This document shows, piece by piece, positions 62,179 through 64,000 of a DNA stretch of 64,000 nt. Every line of letters begins with the position of its first letter. Within the stretch, counting starts at the first letter, position 1. The DNA comes from Variovorax boronicumulans (GTDB lineage: Bacteria; Pseudomonadota; Gammaproteobacteria; Burkholderiales; Burkholderiaceae_C): the NCBI RefSeq assembly GCF_029892485.1, contig NZ_JARXVG010000007.1, forward strand, positions 248,001 through 312,000, given 5' to 3'. Position numbers and translations under genes: made by a program. Under the pieces are notes generated by a model. That model searched no databases and had not been told where the DNA came from. It worked only from the letters and a program-made list of their open reading frames with translations.

Positions 62179-63759
62179 TCACTTGATGCTCATCCACTTG
62201 AAGTACATGAAGTTGTCGGCCAGTTGCACCAGCTCGACCTTCTTGCTCACGCCCCACGCCAGCGACTGCTGATGCAGCGGCAGCGTGCCGATGTCGTCCG
62301 CATGGAGCTTGAAGGCTTCCTTGATCAGCTCGTTGCGCTTGGTCTTGTCGCTCTCGGACTGGATCTTCTTGGTCAGCTCGTCGAGCGTGGGATTGCAGTA
62401 CGCGCCCAGGTTGAACTGGCCCGTGCCCTTGTCGTCGGGGCAGGCGGTGAGCGAGCTCAGCGCGTTGTGCGAGTCGTAGGTGGTCGGGGTCCAGCCCAGC
62501 ATGTAGAAGCTGGTGTCACGGCGAAGGATCTTGGGGAAGTAGGTGCCCTTGGTCTCGGCGGCCAGGTTGATCTTGACGTTGATCTTCGCGAGGTTGGCGG
62601 CCACGCTCTGGCAGATCTGGCCGTCGTTCACATAGCGGTCGTTCGGGCAGTTCATCGTCACTTCGAAGCCGCTCGCGTAGCCGGCTTCCGCCATGAGCTT
62701 CTTGGCGGCCTCGACGTCGTAGGGCAGGCGCTTGTCCTGCTCGGCACTCCAGCCGTTGATGCCGGGGCCGACCAGCAGGCCCGTGGGCTTGGAGGCGCCG
62801 CGCATCACGGTGCGCTGGATGCCGGCGATGTCGATGGCCTGGTAGAAGGCCTGTCGGACGCGCTTGTCCTTGAACGGGTTCTTGCCCTTGATGTTGGAGT
62901 ACAGCAGCTCGTCGCGCTTCTGGTCCATGCCCAGGAAGATGGTGCGCATCTCGGGGCCGGTGATGACGCGGGCATTGGGCGCGGCGTTGATGCGCGCGAT
63001 GTCCTGCACAGGCACCGGCTCCATCACGTCGACTTCGCCGGAGACCAGCGCGGCCACGCGCGTGGCCGGGTTGGCGATGGGCGTGAAGACGATCTCTTGC
63101 GCGTTGCCTTCGATCTTGCCCCAGTAGGTGCCGTTGCGCGTGAACACGGTGCGCACGTTCGGCTGGCGCTCGCGCACGCGGAACGGGCCGGTGCCGTTGG
63201 CCTTGAACGAGGCGGTGTTCTCGATGCCCTTGCGGCGGTCGACCGGCTTGGTGGCCTGGTTTTCCTCGCACCACTTCTTGCTCATGATCATGGTGAGCGA
63301 GATCACGTCGGGCAGGATCGGGAACGGGCCGTTGGTTTCGATTTCGACGGCGAGATCGCCGACCTTGCGCACGGCCTTGATGTCGCTGAGCGTGGCGCGC
63401 AGGTCGGAGCCGTCGCCCTGCGCACGCGCGAAGCTGAACACCACGTCGTCGGCGGTGAACGGCGTGCCGTCATGGAACACCACGCCCTTGCGCAGCTCGA
63501 AGCGCCAGACGTTCGGCGAGGTCTGCTTCCAGCTGGTGGCCAGCAGCGGCGCAAGGCTCAGGTCCTTGTTGCGTCCCACGAGGGTTTCATAGACGTTGGC
63601 CGTGACGCTCAACTGCAGCGACTCGTTGAGCGAGTGCGGGTCGAGCGACAGCGCATCGCCCTGGTTCGCGATGCGGATGGTCTGCGCGCTCGCGACCAGG
63701 CTGGCGGCGCCCAGGGCGCACAGGACGGCGACTGCGGCCGCTTTCTTCTTGAAACTCAT
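62179..63759 (-). CDS. Peptide ABC transporter substrate-binding protein (family 5)
   Basis: A 526-residue periplasmic binding protein of the DppA/OppA family. The ATG at 63759 follows GAGGAG at correct spacing and gives the signal peptide MSFKKKAAAVAVLCALGAASLVASA; mature start QTIRIANQGDALSLDPH. The family signature is WRFELRKGVVFHDGTPFTADDVVFSFARA. Next to an M20 peptidase gene, it may bring in peptides or acylated amino acids that the peptidase then cleaves. Ligand not predictable. Confidence 0.95.
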   Translation of the reverse strand: MSFKKKAAAVAVLCALGAASLVASAQTIRIANQGDALSLDPHSLNESLQLSVTANVYETLVGRNKDLSLAPLLATSWKQTSPNVWRFELRKGVVFHDGTPFTADDVVFSFARAQGDGSDLRATLSDIKAVRKVGDLAVEIETNGPFPILPDVISLTMIMSKKWCEENQATKPVDRRKGIENTASFKANGTGPFRVRERQPNVRTVFTRNGTYWGKIEGNAQEIVFTPIANPATRVAALVSGEVDVMEPVPVQDIARINAAPNARVITGPEMRTIFLGMDQKRDELLYSNIKGKNPFKDKRVRQAFYQAIDIAGIQRTVMRGASKPTGLLVGPGINGWSAEQDKRLPYDVEAAKKLMAEAGYASGFEVTMNCPNDRYVNDGQICQSVAANLAKINVKINLAAETKGTYFPKILRRDTSFYMLGWTPTTYDSHNALSSLTACPDDKGTGQFNLGAYCNPTLDELTKKIQSESDKTKRNELIKEAFKLHADDIGTLPLHQQSLAWGVSKKVELVQLADNFMYFKWMSIK

Positions 63760-63790
63760 GGGAACACTCCTCGGGTTGAAATCGAACACA

Positions 63791-64000
63791 TCACGACGCC
63801 GCGGTGGCGGCGGCTTTCCCTTGCTGCGAACTGCGGGTAGCAGCCAGCGGCATGCCCTGCTCGATCAGGCCCGCATGCAGCGCGGCGCCCAGCGGCAGGA
63901 TCTCGTCGTTGAAGTCGTAGCGGCTGTTGTGCAGGAAGGCGCCTTCGCGCACGTCCTGGCCGATGCGCAGGTACGCGCCCGCCTTTTTCTGCAGCATGAA
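63791..64000 (-). CDS. M20 family metallopeptidase, C-terminal part (continues beyond the window)
   Basis: About 69 C-terminal residues are present: FMLQKKAGAYLRIGQ ... FLHNSRYDFNDEILPLGAALHAGLIEQGMPL, then a short Ala-rich tail. FML, LHNSRYDFNDE and the following helix are the end of the M20D group (aminoacylase, hippurate hydrolase, IAA-amino acid hydrolase). The histidine in HNSRYDFND is a zinc-site residue of the family. The rest lies past base 64000. It precedes the binding protein gene by 31 bases on the same strand, so it belongs to the same operon. Confidence 0.88.
   Translation of the reverse strand, partial: FMLQKKAGAYLRIGQDVREGAFLHNSRYDFNDEILPLGAALHAGLIEQGMPLAATRSSQQGKAAATAAS

Overview
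The window looks like chromosomal DNA from a high-GC betaproteobacterium of the Burkholderiales, most likely Comamonadaceae and close to Variovorax. This rests on the gene orders pilMNOPQ-aroK-aroB-dgt, cyaY/lptM-lysA, cytochrome c4-resB-ccsA with engB divergent, and a paired lpxL-like set divergent from metK, together with System II cytochrome c maturation, a Bug-type (TctC) receptor and many GC-biased codons with GTG and TTG starts. No phage, insertion sequence, CRISPR array, tRNA or rRNA was seen. Genes are packed tightly: no intergenic stretch is longer than about 250 bases, and many operon junctions are 4-base ATGA or GTGA overlaps.

Layout. 1-8150 (minus): type IV pilus assembly genes pilM, N, O, P, Q, continuing into aroK, aroB and dgt. 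8147-12455: penicillin-binding protein 1a (plus), frataxin cyaY (minus), the small lipoprotein lptM and lysA (plus). 12462-18554 (minus): the MsrPQ periplasmic methionine sulfoxide repair pair, then System II cytochrome c maturation (ccsA, resB) behind a cytochrome c4 gene. 18625-20371 (plus): engB and an alpha/beta hydrolase. 20372-22149 (minus): two lipid A type acyltransferases. 22367-23551 (plus): metK, behind a long, strongly folded leader. 23573-29305 (minus): a Fur-box controlled iron acquisition block of two TonB-dependent receptors, a PepSY membrane protein and a 67-residue membrane protein. 29490-33219 (plus): a phospholipase D-type lipoprotein and groES-groEL under CIRCE.

33401-44069 is a ten-gene minus-strand polyol operon: binding protein, two permeases, ATPase, mannitol-type dehydrogenase, short-chain dehydrogenase, transaldolase-like enzyme, fructokinase, AraC regulator and xylulokinase. 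It would import a sugar alcohol, oxidise it to a ketose, phosphorylate it and pass it to the pentose phosphate pathway. 44259-47372 holds a LysR regulator divergent from a Bug receptor and a PdxA2-type dehydrogenase. 47380-49889 is pgi-tal (minus) and 56463-57932 is zwf (plus), so central sugar phosphate enzymes lie on both sides of 50131-56305, which carries a lipocalin, a HAD hydrolase and an iron-type ABC transporter operon that includes an unrecognised 183-residue protein. 58062-64000 (minus) has a DODA-type dioxygenase with a Tat-like signal and a peptide-type ABC transporter next to an M20 peptidase cut by the window edge; its DppB-type permease is not in the window.

The most interesting points are regulatory and structural. 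The metK leader folds into four consecutive hairpins and matches no SAM or SAH riboswitch that I recognise. Terminator-like hairpins sit just upstream of the start codons of resB, of the iron-type binding protein and of the dppC-type permease. A 123-base near-palindrome separates zwf from the dioxygenase gene. The unrecognised protein inside the iron-type ABC operon has an internal duplication and low GC. Promoter and operator calls are by eye, and most are tentative.
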